Of a DNA stretch of 64,000 bases, positions 1 to 9,993 are shown one piece after another. The DNA comes from Diacronema lutheri (lineage: Eukaryota; Haptophyta; Pavlovophyceae; Pavlovales; Pavlovaceae). Numbering within the stretch: the stretch's first letter is position 1; each line of letters opens with the position of its first letter. Under the pieces are notes generated by a model. The model had not been told where the DNA came from. It was given only the letters and a program-made list of their open reading frames with translations, and did not search any database. The position numbers and the translations under genes were made by a program. Where the stretch lies: positions 77,001-141,000 of the forward strand of contig JAGTXO010000033.1 in NCBI GenBank assembly GCA_019448385.1, given 5' to 3'.

Positions 1-50
1 AAAGTGGAAACCGCGGGTCGCGGGCGCGCGAGGAGCGGCGTCGGGGCGCG

Positions 51-2732
51 ATGGGCTCGCTCTCGGGGCTCAAGCTGGTCGAAGTGACGGCCAACTTTCT
101 CCGCGGCGACGCGTTCGCCAAGCCCGTCAGCGCCTTCGTCGAGCGCGAATGCCTCGTCTTCGACACGCCCAGCTCGGGCGCGGCAGGCGGCGACAGCGGC
201 GAGGGCTACGAGCACGCGCTCATGGACGTGCAGGTAGCGTACGCGAAGCTGGTGTCCGATCTGCTCGAGAAGCACCTATCTGGCGTCGGCGCCGGCTGGG
301 ACAAGTTGCAGGCCGCCTGTCTCAACCACCAACGCGCGCCCGCGACGTCCGTCGTGCGCAACGCGCTCTCGTGCTGCTCCGACTTTGCCGCCTTCTTCGA
401 CCTGATGGCGGAAGCGAACCTCGAGCTCGAGGCGAGGGCGCTCGAGCTGTGGCACATGCAGACCCAGTTCGGCTTTGACGACGACGACCTCGCCGCCGAG
501 GCCGAGCTGGGCGACTCGATCGCGCCCCTCCCATCGAACGAGACATTGCGTCGCGACTACGGCCTTTCCGAGGCGACGGTGCGCGAGCTCGAGGCCGCGC
601 GCGCGGAGCTGGGCGGCGGCGAAGGGCTCGTCGCCAAGCTTGGCTCGCTGATGAGCGCGCTCGACGACGAGCCCGACCCGCTCGCCGCCGCGCTCGCCGC
701 TGCCGAGCCGCCACCCGTCGCGCCATCCCTACTCACACGCCGGGGCTCAGGCGCGAGGGGCGTGCCCGCCATCGCGCTCGACGCGCCGCGGCCGAGCGCA
801 TCGGCGCCACCGACCACCAACTCGGCGATGGCGCAGCACGACGCGCCCGCCATCCACGTGACCGCCACCGAGTCGCTCACGACGGCAGCGGCGCGTGCGG
901 CGCGCGCGGCGGCCACAGCCGCCGCTGGCGCGCCCCCAAAATCACTGCACGTCTCTGGGCCGCCGTCGCCGACGCAGGAGCAGAGCCCGACCTCGTCAAC
1001 CGTCGGCTTGGAACGGCCGGCGCTCTCGGCCAAGCCGCGCCACGTGCCCGCGCTCAAAACCGCTGGCCCCCTCTCGGCACCTGCCAAGCAGTCGCACGTG
1101 AGGCGGCCCAAGGCGCCGCGCGCGTGCGCATCGCCGCGCGCTCTCCCGCTCGCGCGCGGCGCCTTGGGCCGCGTCTTTGTCTGTCCCTACACCATCTCAC
1201 ACCTGACTGGGCGCCTGTCTTGCCCACTGGCCGCCGGCCTGCGTGCCCGCCCCGACAGGTTGCCGAGTCGCCTCGCGTCTCGAAACCGGGCGATCCGGAC
1301 TACGATGAGAACACGACGCTCACAATCGGTAACAGCCGGTGGAAGATCGGCCGGCAGATCGGGCGCGGCGCGACGGCGCGCGTCTTCCTCGCTGTCGACA
1401 TGGAGCTGCACCGCACCTTCGCCGTCAAGCAGATGCTCACCGGGCCAGGCGCGAGCAGCGCAGAGTCGGCGGCCCTGCGGGAGCTTGAGCGCGAGATTGC
1501 GGTGATGAAACGGCTCTCGCACCCCAATCTCGTCACGTACCTCGGCACGGAGCGCACGGCGGACGAGCTGTACATCGCGATGGAGTACGTGCGCGGAGGC
1601 GCGCTCGCCGACCTGATCAAGCGGATCGCCGCGCAGCAGGGCAGGCAGAGGCAGCAGCGCGCGGCGGCGGACGCAGCGGCCGCTGAGGCGGCGCGCGCTG
1701 AGGGGCTCGAGCCGCCGCCACCGACCGCGCTGAGCGCGCCGCAGATCGTACTGCCGTTGCGCACGATCGCCTCGTACACGGCGCAGGTGTTCAACGGTCA
1801 GCCGCCCGCTGCCCTCCGCCTCATCAAACTTGGCCAACTCGGCGCGCGGCGTGCGCGGCGCGCGCTGAGAGCACGTGCCGCTGTGCGCCGCCGTGCCGCT
1901 GCGCGCGCAGGCCTCGCCTACCTGCACGCGCAGGACGTGATCCACCGCGACATTAAGAGCGCGAACATCCTCGTCGATGCGACCTACCAGCACGTCAAGA
2001 TCGCTGACTTTGGGTCGTCGCGAGTGCGTCCCGCGCGCGCGCTGCGACGGACCGAGCGCGGCGGCGCGCGCCGAGCCCACCGTCGTGCGCGCGCGTCCGT
2101 GCGCGCGCCCGCCCGTGTGCGTGCGCCCGGCAGGTGCTTGAGCCGCTGATGGAGGCCGGGATCATGACGGAGGGCGACGGCGCGCAGACGCTCAAGGGCA
2201 CGCCCTTCTGGATGTCACCGGAGGTGATCTCGGGCTCTGGGTACGGCAGGAAGGCGGACGTGTGGAGCGTGGGCTGCGTGTGCATCGAGATGCTTACGGG
2301 CAGACCGCCATGGTCATCGCAGCTCGGGGACAAGGCGCACGCGTACGCCATCATGTACCACATCGTCAACGCGACGGATCCGCCGGATTATCCGTCCGGC
2401 CTGCCCGCGCACATCAATGGGGTGCGCGGGCGCGGAGAGCGGGCCGCAGCGCGAGGCGCGCCGCGCAGGCTCGCCGCGCACGGCTGACGCGCGTGCCGCC
2501 GCCGCTGCGCGTGCGAGCGCAGGCGATGGCGCTCATGTTCGAGCGCGATACGAGCAAGAGGCCAAGCGCGCAGCAGATGCTCGAGCTGAGCTGGCTGAGG
2601 GACGCTCTGCCCGCCGATCAGCCGCCGCCACCATCCGCCCTCCGCTCAGCGCAGCACAGCGGTGCGGACAGCTTCCCGCCCAGCCATGCCGCGTCAGGCC
2701 CGCCGAGCATCGCCGCGTGTGCGCCGCGCTGA
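51..2732 (+). CDS. BART-domain serine/threonine kinase, MAP3K (STE11)-like
   Basis: Five exons fit: 51-1097, 1259-1796, 1911-2023, 2134-2421 and 2523-2732, giving about 731 residues. Residues about 15-135 resemble the BART domain of ARL2-binding protein and CFAP36: DAFAKPVSAFVERECLVFD, then an acidic-aromatic stretch and LVSDLLEKHL. A disordered Ser/Pro/Ala linker follows. The kinase domain has the glycine loop IGRGATARV, the lysine in FAVKQM, the catalytic loop HRDIKSAN, DFG in KIADFGSS, and GTPFWMSPEVI, which is typical of MEKK/ANP-type MAP3Ks. An Ala/Arg-rich insert sits between the N- and C-lobes. The first ATG opens the BART domain. A soluble signalling kinase is inferred, and BART could tether it to an ARL GTPase or a cilium. 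Substrate unknown. Confidence 0.85.
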
Positions 2733-2822
2733 TACGTATGTCGGGCCAGCAGTTCAACTGTACGTCATTTGTAGACGAGCCTGCGAGGGCTTCAGGCGCG
2801 CCCACCTCTGCCCTGCGATCGC

Positions 2823-4551
2823 TCACTGCACCAAGTGGCGCTCGTCCATGCGCAGCACGAACGGGCACAGCCGCTCGAAGAGCTCGTCGGCCGACATCGA
2901 GCCGTCAAACGAATGGGCGCACCCGAGGCCGCTAAAGCTGCGCGCGGCGCGCGGCGCGGGCGAAGGGTGGCGAGACCACCATGCGCGTGAGCGGCGCATG
3001 CCAGCGCGGATCGCACGACGCGACGCGGCACGGCGCGGGCCTGCGCGCGGCGCGGCGCGGCGCGCGCGGGCTCGGCGCGACGCACTGCGCGACGACGCCC
3101 GGCTTCCCAGCGTTCCACGCGGCGAGGCGGCGACGCGCAACGTCGGGCGTGTCGCGCGGATGCTGCGCGAGGCGCGCGAGCACCGCGGCGGGCACGGCCG
3201 GCGGCATGCGCGCGAGATGGTAGAGCTTGCCGTTCTCGGGGTCGACCCTGCGGCCCGTCAGCTCGGCGAGGGAGGCCTCGTCCGGCAACTCGACGACGAG
3301 GAAGTCGCGCACGGTCACGCCGCGCTCGCTGAGGTGCGCGGCCTGAGGTGCACTCGTCGGGAAGCCCTCAAGCACCCACCCATGCCGCCGGCAGTCGTCG
3401 CGCGCGAGCCGATCGACGACGAGCGCGCAGATGAGCTCGTCGGGGGCAGGAGCGCCGCTCTCGAGGTAGCCCTTCGCCTTCAGGCCGGTCGGCGTGCGCC
3501 GCGCGACAGCCTCCTCGAGCAGCTCGTGCGCGCTCACGGCGATCGTGCCGAAGCGCGCGCACAGCCGCGCGGCGAGCGCCGGCGCGGCCGAGCCGGGCGG
3601 GCCGACGAGCGCGATGGCGGGCGCCGGGCGCGGCGCGCGCGACGGCGGCGGCGCACTCAACAGCCGCGCGACGCGCGCGGCCACGTCGAGCTTGTCGCCC
3701 GAAGCGTCAACGCGGAAGGCGAGCGACGCGAGGAGCGGCGCGACGTGCCGCTGTGCCGCCTCGTACGCGGCCACCTGCGCGCGCACCGCGCCCTCCGAGT
3801 CCTCGGGCCGCTGCTTGAGGCGCGCAAGCACCGCCGGGTCGGACGGCGGGTTGCGCTCGAGGTGGAACGCGACCGCGCCGGTCGGGTCGTCGGGGTCGTA
3901 CCTGCGGCGAGCGCCCGCGCGCACGCGGCGCGTGAGGCTCGCGTAGCGCGCGGCCGCGGCCGAGGCTGCGCGCGCGCGCGCGCCGCGGCGCCGCGGCTGC
4001 GCGCGGCGCGCGCACCTGCGGAGCGTGACGCGCGCGAGCGTCTGCTCGAGCGGCACGTCGAGGTGGACGACGAGGGTAGGGAGATTGCCCATGGCGAGCA
4101 GGTGCTGCGCCTGCTCAAGCGTCTGTGGGAAGTTGAGCAGCACCCACCCCCGCTGCGCGCACTCGTCGGAGAGCAACCGCTGCGTGAGAGCCTGGACGAG
4201 GAGCAAGTCGGGTATGGGCTCGCCCTTGTCTAGGTGCGCCTTCGCCTCGTCACCAACAGACGAGGCGACGATCGTCGAGAGCACCTGGTTGGCGTCTACG
4301 ATGACCAGGCCCTTGGCGCTGCGCAGCGCCTCCGCCTGCGCAGCAAGCACCTCCGTGTCAAACGAGCCGAGGATGACGCGCGGCTTGCGGTCGGCCTGGA
4401 GCTCGCCGATAAGGAAGCCAATCGGGTCATCGGGACGCTCGATGACGAGACGGCTCATGAGGCCCTCGAACATCTGGAAGACCTTGTGCCGCTCGCAGTA
4501 CGCTGTGTTCGCGTCCATCAGCGCCTTGGTCTCCATACTGGAGGCGACCAT
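2823..4551 (-). CDS. AK8: Adenylate kinase 8 (two-domain, ciliary type)
   Basis: Exons 4551-4016, 3901-3086 and 2937-2823 join in phase to about 488 residues, close to the 479 of human AK8. The N-terminus carries the AK8-type segment FEGLMSRLVIERPDDPIGFL before the first kinase core. Two adenylate-kinase domains follow, each with a lid-type sequence (YDPDDPTGAVAFHLERNPP; VDPENGKLYHLARMPP). The second has a P-loop (ALVGPPGSAAPALA) whose GK(S/T) is altered to GSAA. The first has GSFDTEVLAAQ at the equivalent place, so neither P-loop is canonical. AK8 interconverts adenine nucleotides in cilia in other organisms, and activity here is uncertain. A Met at 4551 was chosen because the longer frame opens only with TTG. 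It is divergent from the gene at 4621. Confidence 0.86.
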
Positions 4552-4620
4552 TGAAACGACCGTCCGGACTCCCCTCAATAGACGCCGGCGCAATTTCGAC
4601 TTCTCGAAGCTTCTGACACG

Positions 4621-5196
4621 ATGGCAGTTTTGCGTAATCTCGCATGCGCATTGGCGCTCGCGCTCACGGCGAGCGCGGCGGGCGCGGCCGTAAGGCCGCG
4701 CAGCACGCTGTCGCGCGGAGGTTTTGCGATGCGCAGCCGCGTTGCCTCCCCCGCCCTCGTCGCCATGTCGACCAAGAGTAAGGAGGCTGCGCCCGCGCCG
4801 CCGCCCGAGGTCACGTTCTTCGAGGGCCCGCCGTCGTGGACCGAGGCGGTGGTGCCGGCGGTCTCGATCATCACAGTGCTCGGCATCGTGCCCTTCGCGG
4901 CCGCGATCTCGCGGCAGGTGTGGACGCGCTACAAGATCACCAACCGTCGCCTCTCCATCCAGAGCGGCTGGGGTGGGAACGACCTCGTCGAGGTCGTCTA
5001 CCGCGACATCACCAAGGTCAACTTCATCTTCCGGTTCGGCGGGCTGGCGGGTGACATGGTGATGCAGCTCAGCGACGGTGCCAAGCTGGAGATCCGCTCG
5101 ATGCCCGACTTTGAGAAGAACTACGACTACATCATGTCGCAGGTCTCGGAGGCGTGCCGCGAGGCGTCCAACTTCAAGAAGCTGAGCAAGGAATGA
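4621..5196 (+). CDS. Plastid-targeted PH-like (bPH_2/YdbS-type) membrane protein
   Basis: Single exon, 191 residues. Residues 1-22 form a hydrophobic signal peptide with an Ala-rich cleavage region (SAAGAAVRPR), followed by a basic Ser/Arg segment like a transit peptide, the bipartite leader expected for a plastid of secondary origin. A membrane helix (VVPAVSIITVLGIVPFAAAI) precedes a small beta-rich domain beginning RYKITNRRLSIQSG and DLVEVVYRDITKVNFI. This pattern is that of bacterial PH domains (YdbS/DUF304-like). The role is unknown; such proteins are membrane-anchored and often photosynthesis-associated in algae (inference). Its 5' end lies 69 bp from the AK8 start. Confidence 0.8.
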   Translation: MAVLRNLACALALALTASAAGAAVRPRSTLSRGGFAMRSRVASPALVAMSTKSKEAAPAPPPEVTFFEGPPSWTEAVVPAVSIITVLGIVPFAAAISRQVWTRYKITNRRLSIQSGWGGNDLVEVVYRDITKVNFIFRFGGLAGDMVMQLSDGAKLEIRSMPDFEKNYDYIMSQVSEACREASNFKKLSKE

Positions 5197-5387
5197 GCGC
5201 TCTGCATCGTGAGGCTCACTGGCTAACCGAGCCGGCGCGAGCCGACGGCGGAAACGAGCGCGCGCGGCGACACATGTCGCGCCTCAGACCCCGACCGCAG
5301 ACGCAGTCGTGTCTATATAGGGCGCGGTCCGGGTGGAGCTCCATACCCCCCCCCCCCCCCAAAAACCCGTCCACGCGCACGTCGGTC
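5197..5387. other. Short convergent spacer with C run and TATATA
   Basis: The region lies between the stop of the PH-like gene and the stop of the minus-strand coiled-coil gene. It holds a TATATA at 5314-5319 and a run of about 14 C followed by A at 5346-5365. No gene was seen. The TATA sits between two stop codons, so it is probably chance or 3'-processing related. Confidence 0.5.
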
Positions 5388-7136
5388 TCAGCGGCTCGCG
5401 GCCGACTGCGTGCGCTGCGGGCTCTGCGCGCGCTCGGCTGCGGGCGGCTGCTTCGCGCGTGGCTTTGCGTGCGGCAAGAGCGTGCTGTGCACGTCGAGCA
5501 GGTGCCCTGCGCCGTTCGCGACGAGCAACCGCGAGAGCGCGAGGGCGTAGCCGTGCGGATTGGCGCGCAGCTCGCAGTTGTGCGCGCACAGCGCCACGTG
5601 GTCGTCGAGCGGGTGCAGCCTGCGCTTGCGCGAGCGGCGGGCAGGCGCACGCCGGGTAGGGCGGGGCGCAGCGGCGGAAGCCGAGGCGTGAGCTGGGAGC
5701 TCCGGCCCCGCGCGCGCGGCGAGCGGTGTGCGCGGCGGCGAGCCGCGCGTACCCGCACGCGCAGAGGGGCGGCAGCTTGGCGGTAAGCAGCCGCCCTTCG
5801 TGCGTCTCCAGCTTCGCCTTGAGCGATGCGCGCAGCGCCTCCGAATAGCGCGCGGCCTGCGTGCGCGCACGCGCGCGCGCTGCGGCCTTCTGCACCTTGT
5901 CCGCGCGGCTCTGCGCGCATGCCATCTCGGCGGCCGTCGCGACGTGCTCGCGCGCCTGCGCCGCCGCGGCGCGGCGCAGCGCGGCGCGGCGCGGCGCGTG
6001 GGCGGCGGCGGCGCGCCGCTCGGGCGGCGAGTTCGGCGCGCGGCGGGCAGAACGCGATCGGCGCGCAACGCAGCGGCGCGGCGCGCGGCGCACGGCGCGC
6101 GCGCGTGCGCGCCACGCACCGCGGCAGCCTTTGCTTCGGCCTCCACCTGCTCCGCGCGCGCCCTCTTCAGCGCGGCGCTCCGCTCGCGAGCCGCCGCGCG
6201 CCGCGCCGTCTCTGCGCTCAACTGCCGCACGTACTCGCGCTCAGCGGAGAGCTGCTCCTTGCGCACCGAGTCGAAGACGCGCAGCGCCTCGCGCGAGCGC
6301 CCGCCCGCGCCACCGACCGCGCCGCCGCCGCGCGGCGACGGCTGCGCGCCCCGGCCCGCGGCGGTCGGCGGCTGCGCGGGCGGCGAGTCGAACGCAGCGA
6401 GCGCGCCGAGCCGCTCGCGCGCGCGCGCGCGGCTGCTGCCGCGCTGCGAGGCCGCGGTGGTGGAGTCGACGGGCAGGCAAAAGTGGCCATCGCTGCAATC
6501 CGAACTCTCGCGCGCCGCCGCCGCCGCGCCCTCGTTCGCCGTTGCACCGTCGGCGTCGTCGCCGTGCGAGTCGGCACCGTCGTCGTCGCCGCGCGAGCGC
6601 ACGTCCGCAGCCGCGGCCGCGCGCGCGGCGAGCGTGCTCGCGCGCAAGCTGGCGCGCGCGGCGAGCACTGCGGAAAGCACCTGCTGCGCCTGCGCGCGAA
6701 GCTTGGTTGGCGGCCGCGCCGCCTCCGCCATGGCCGCCTCTGCGCCGGCCTCGCTCGGCGCGTCGCGCGCGCGCGCAGCGCGCGCGCGCGCCGGCGTGAG
6801 CCGCAGCGCTTTGGCGAGCTCGGCGGAGGCGTGGGCGGCGAGCGCGCGCGCTCGGCCCTTCTCAGTGTCGTGGACGGTCGCGAGCCGCGCCGCCCGCGCA
6901 CGCTGCTCCTCGCGCTTGGCCTGCTCGAGCCGGCTGATCCGGGCGAGCAGCTCGGCCTGGAAGGCGCGCAGCTGCTCGCGCCGCGCCGCCTCGTGCGCGC
7001 TCACGGCGTGCACGTCAAAGTGCTCGAACGCGGGAGCGACGCTCTTGTCGACGCGCACGGCCGACGCGGTGAGCGGCGCGTTGCACTCCACCTGCTGCCC
7101 ACGCGCCGGCCTCAGCGGCAGCCCGAGCCCCGCCAT
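5388..7136 (-). CDS. Coiled-coil protein, CCDC15-like
   Basis: Exons 7136-6120, 5955-5753 and 5619-5388 join in phase (0, then 2) to about 483 residues. The body is Ala/Arg/Glu-rich coiled coil (AARREQLRAFQAELLARISR; EYVRQLSAETARRAAARERS). The C-terminus, visible only after splicing, contains LPPLCACG directly followed by LHPLDDHVALCAHNC and NPHGYALALSRLL. These paired cysteines and the NP..Y..AL tail resemble the conserved end of CCDC15, a centriole/cilium-associated protein in animals. That match is from memory and is the weaker part of the call. A Met at 7136 was taken as start because further-upstream codons are TTG. It could be a different centrosomal coiled-coil protein. Confidence 0.62.
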   Translation of the reverse strand: MAGLGLPLRPARGQQVECNAPLTASAVRVDKSVAPAFEHFDVHAVSAHEAARREQLRAFQAELLARISRLEQAKREEQRARAARLATVHDTEKGRARALAAHASAELAKALRLTPARARAARARDAPSEAGAEAAMAEAARPPTKLRAQAQQVLSAVLAARASLRASTLAARAAAAADVRSRGDDDGADSHGDDADGATANEGAAAAARESSDCSDGHFCLPVDSTTAASQRGSSRARARERLGALAAFDSPPAQPPTAAGRGAQPSPRGGGAVGGAGGRSREALRVFDSVRKEQLSAEREYVRQLSAETARRAAARERSAALKRARAEQVEAEAKAAAVRGAHARAPCAARRAAALRADRVLPAARRTRRPSGAPPPPTRRAAPRCAAPRRRRRASTSRRPPRWHARRAARTRCRRPQRARVRARRPRAIRRRCAHRSRRSWRRTKGGCLPPSCRPSARAGTRGSPPRTPLAARAGPELPAHASASAAAPRPTRRAPARRSRKRRLHPLDDHVALCAHNCELRANPHGYALALSRLLVANGAGHLLDVHSTLLPHAKPRAKQPPAAERAQSPQRTQSAASR

Positions 7137-7516
7137 CGCCTTCCCGCCAAAAGCGCCGTTCAAAACGGGCCAAACCAACGTGCCCCTAATAACAGCCCGC
7201 TCCGCTCAGCGCGTGTGCGTGCGAAGGCTCCTCCTTGCAGCGCTGGCAACACGTCGCTCTGGAATTGGATGCGGGCGACTCCTCCTTGTCGTGCACCCTC
7301 GGGTCGCGCCGGCTTTCACGATCGCGGCTGACGTCTTCGGCGACAGAACCGGCCCCGACCTTAGGAGTGACGGGGGGACCTAGAGCAATGCCACGTGCGG
7401 TGCGTGTGCAGCTCTGGGGCCCGGAGGGCCTCAGCCGGTTGCCGACTCAGCTCATGGGGTGGGCCCAGGTCCCCCGTGCTCCTCGCCCGCATCGAAATGT
7501 GCCCATGGGGCTCTTT
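7137..7516. other. Intergenic, about 380 bp
   Basis: This must hold the promoter of the coiled-coil gene ending at 5388 and the 3' end of the zinc-finger gene that stops at 7517. The 7170-7200 area is less GC-rich than its surroundings. I see no coding pattern, RNA gene or repeat. Confidence 0.5.
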
Positions 7517-8191
7517 TCACACCTCCACCTTTGTTCCCGTCGGAGTCAGCCGTGACGCCTCGTACGCCGGGCCACGGCCAGTGCTGTGCTGACCACCACG
7601 ACCGCGCGCTGGCAAGTTGGGCGGGCCGCTCCGACCGCGCGCCGCGCCGCGCCCGTCTGAGCGGCCGCCACCGCGCCCGCCCGAACGCCCCGCGCGGCCG
7701 GTGCCGCGGTTCGCGCCGCCGCCGAGCGCCGACCGCTCTGCTGCGTCCTTGTGGCGCTTACCCTGCTCGTGCTCCTCGCGCTGCACCGCGCTCGTGAACT
7801 CGAGCCGGCACACCGCGCACCACCGCCCCTCGGCGCTCGCGCGCGCCTCCGCCTCGAGCTCGCGGTGGCGGCGGCCCAGCCGGTGCTCACGCATGAGGAG
7901 CTCACTATTCACGCACACGCCGCACAGCTCGCAGCGCAGCAGCGCGGGCGGCGCCTGCGCCGGCGCACCGCTCGCCGCGCCGTGGCGCAGCGCCGCCTCG
8001 CGCTTGCGCTTGCGCCGCGACGCGTGCTCGTCGCCCGCGCCCGGCGCGTCGGCGATGGCGGGCAAACGTGACGCGGCGGATGTGATGACGCGCTCCACGC
8101 CCGTGCTGCTGCCACTGTCATCCGATTCAACGCCCCGCGCGAGCTCGCGCTCGAGCGCGTCGATCTGGTCGTCGAGCGCATTGATCGCCAT
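7517..8191 (-). CDS. U1-type (matrin-like) double C2H2 zinc-finger RNA-binding protein
   Basis: Single exon of 224 residues starting at an ATG. An N-terminal helix (MAINALDDQIDALERELARG) and a basic RRKRKR stretch precede two zinc fingers of the U1C/matrin spacing: CELCGVCVNSELLMREHRLG..H and CAVCRLEFTSAVQREEHEQG..H. The C-terminal third is Gly/Arg-rich (RGG-like). Such fingers bind double-stranded RNA or snRNA, so a nuclear RNA-processing role is likely but the specific orthologue was not identified. Its start is 119 bp from that of the SPX-RING gene, on the opposite strand. Confidence 0.75.
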   Translation of the reverse strand: MAINALDDQIDALERELARGVESDDSGSSTGVERVITSAASRLPAIADAPGAGDEHASRRKRKREAALRHGAASGAPAQAPPALLRCELCGVCVNSELLMREHRLGRRHRELEAEARASAEGRWCAVCRLEFTSAVQREEHEQGKRHKDAAERSALGGGANRGTGRAGRSGGRGGGRSDGRGAARGRSGPPNLPARGRGGQHSTGRGPAYEASRLTPTGTKVEV

Positions 8192-8310
8192 CGTGGGTCC
8201 AGTAATCGGCGATTACGACACGCCGCGGGGAGTTTGAACCGGCACTGGCGCATCCAAACCAGAGCGGCCGACGGCATTCACTTTCCGCCTTGAAGCAGCT
8301 GGGCGGCGAC

Positions 8311-9843
8311 ATGAAGTTTGGGCACCAGCTCGCCGAGCACATCCGCACATCGAGCAGCTATTCGGCCAAGGTATACGTGCCGTACAATGCGCTCAAGGAG
8401 AAGATCCGCCACCGCCGCGAGCTCCACCGCGCGCAGAGCATCCTCGAGACGGCGTCGTTCAAGCGCGCGCTGCGCAAGACGATCGCGACGGTCAACTGCT
8501 TCTACGTGCGCATGGAGGCGGACTTGCTGCGCCGGGGCGCGGACTACACGACATGCCCGCAGCTCATCGCGCAGGCGCTCGACTTGAAGCTGGTGCGCTG
8601 CCGCGCCGTACCCGCGTGCACCCATGGCACACGCGCGGGCGCGTGCGCTCGCGCCCGCGTGCCCACGCGCAGCTCACGCGGCGCGCGCCGCACGCTCGCC
8701 GGCTGCTGCAGTACGCGATGCTCAACTACGTGGCGGTGCTCAAGCTGCTCAAGAAGCACGACAAGCACTGCGAGACCCAGCTGTACCCCGTCGTCGAGCG
8801 CATCCTCGCCGCGCAGCCGTTTGTGCACGCGCTCCTCTGCTCGCGCCTCTTCTACGCCGACTACGCGCCCTCCCAGGAGGGCGACGACGCTTCGTCGGCG
8901 CTCGAGACGTGCGCGATCTGTCTCGAGCCGCGCAGCCACCTCCAGTCCCTCGCGTGCTCGCACGCCTTCTGCATGCTCTGCCTCGCGCGCGCATCTGCCG
9001 CCGAGCTGCACTCGTGCCCCTCCTGCCGCAGCCCCCAGTCGCTCCACCCGATCGACATCTCCCTCGGCCAGGTGCGCGCGCGGGCACGGCGCGCGAGGCG
9101 AGGCGAGCGGGTGGTGGGTGCCGCGCGCGCTCCCATGTCCGAGCACGGGCGCTTATCAAGCGCCTGCCCCGCACCACGCCCGTGCCGCCCGCCGCCGCCG
9201 CCCGTCTGTTCACGCCGCGCAGCTCAACATCGCGCTCAAGTACTCACCGCGCGAGTTGGCGCTGCCGCACCAGCTTGCCGAGCCGGACGTGAGCGAGGCC
9301 GCGCAGCCATGCGCGCCGGACGCTGCGCACGCCAAGGCACGCGCCGCGCCGGGCGCACGCCTCTCCACGGAACAGCTGTCGGTCGCTCCCGTCCTCGCGT
9401 CCGTCGCCGAGGCGGAGGCGGACTCGGCGAGCGACGACTCGGCCGCCAGTCCGGCGCCGCGCCAGTCCGGCGTCGCGCGCGGCCCGTCGGACGACGATGC
9501 GGCGCAGACGTGCGTCGCCGAGCCCGTTGCGCCCGCCCCTGTGCCCGTGCGCGCGCTGCGCACGGCCGCACGTCGCTGCGTCGCGGCCGCGCTGGCTGTC
9601 GCGCCCAGCGGCGCGCGCGCTCGCTCGCACGACCTGTCGCGCCTCGTGTTCAGCGTGGTCGTGCTCGCGCTCGCCGGCATGCTCTTCGCGTGGGGCAACG
9701 GCAGCAGCGCCGCCGACGGCGTGGTCACCGCCGCGGCGGGCGGGTGCACGTTCGCCAGCCACACGCACGCGAATGGCGTGCACGCAGCGATGCTCGGCTT
9801 TGATGGCAAGAGCTCCGTCTCTGCCTTCTCGCCGGGCTTGTGA
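8311..9843 (+). CDS. SPX-RING protein with C-terminal membrane helix
   Basis: Exons 8311-8592, 8712-9071 and 9223-9843, all phase 0, give about 420 residues. The SPX domain opens with MKFGHQLAEHI and SAKVYVPYNALKEKI and ends with VLKLLKKHDK, the lysine-rich inositol-pyrophosphate-binding helix. A C3HC4 RING follows (CAICLEPRSHLQSLACSHAF, then CMLC and CPSC). After a long acidic/Ala linker there is one membrane helix (LVFSVVVLALAGMLFAW) near the end. Plant NLA proteins combine SPX and RING and ubiquitinate phosphate transporters; a membrane anchor is not part of that architecture. A phosphate-sensing E3 ligase is inferred. The ATG was chosen because an upstream in-frame codon is only TTG. Confidence 0.88.
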   Translation: MKFGHQLAEHIRTSSSYSAKVYVPYNALKEKIRHRRELHRAQSILETASFKRALRKTIATVNCFYVRMEADLLRRGADYTTCPQLIAQALDLKLVRCRAVPACTHGTRAGACARARVPTRSSRGARRTLAGCCSTRCSTTWRCSSCSRSTTSTARPSCTPSSSASSPRSRLCTRSSARASSTPTTRPPRRATTLRRRSRRARSVSSRAATSSPSRARTPSACSASRAHLPPSCTRAPPAAAPSRSTRSTSPSARCARGHGARGEASGWWVPRALPCPSTGAYQAPAPHHARAARRRRPSVHAAQLNIALKYSPRELALPHQLAEPDVSEAAQPCAPDAAHAKARAAPGARLSTEQLSVAPVLASVAEAEADSASDDSAASPAPRQSGVARGPSDDDAAQTCVAEPVAPAPVPVRALRTAARRCVAAALAVAPSGARARSHDLSRLVFSVVVLALAGMLFAWGNGSSAADGVVTAAAGGCTFASHTHANGVHAAMLGFDGKSSVSAFSPGL

Positions 9844-9993
9844 TCTGGCTCTGTCTGCCCCCTTGTCGTGTCCCCCCCCCCTCCCCCCTGTCTCCTCCAG
9901 TCTTCTGCCCTTTCTATTTGCCACCGAGGGCTCCTTCTCGTCGTGTTCCCCCTCAAAAAATATTAGAAGACATCGTGAAACTCCCAGCCGTCG

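Noticed and set aside
5314-5319. TATATA as a core promoter
   Set aside because: It lies between two convergent stop codons with no gene starting nearby.
5728-7383. Plus-strand Arg/Ala-rich frames opposite the CCDC15-like gene
   Set aside because: Composition is a reflection of the coiled-coil gene; no conserved motif, and the minus strand gives a coherent three-exon protein.
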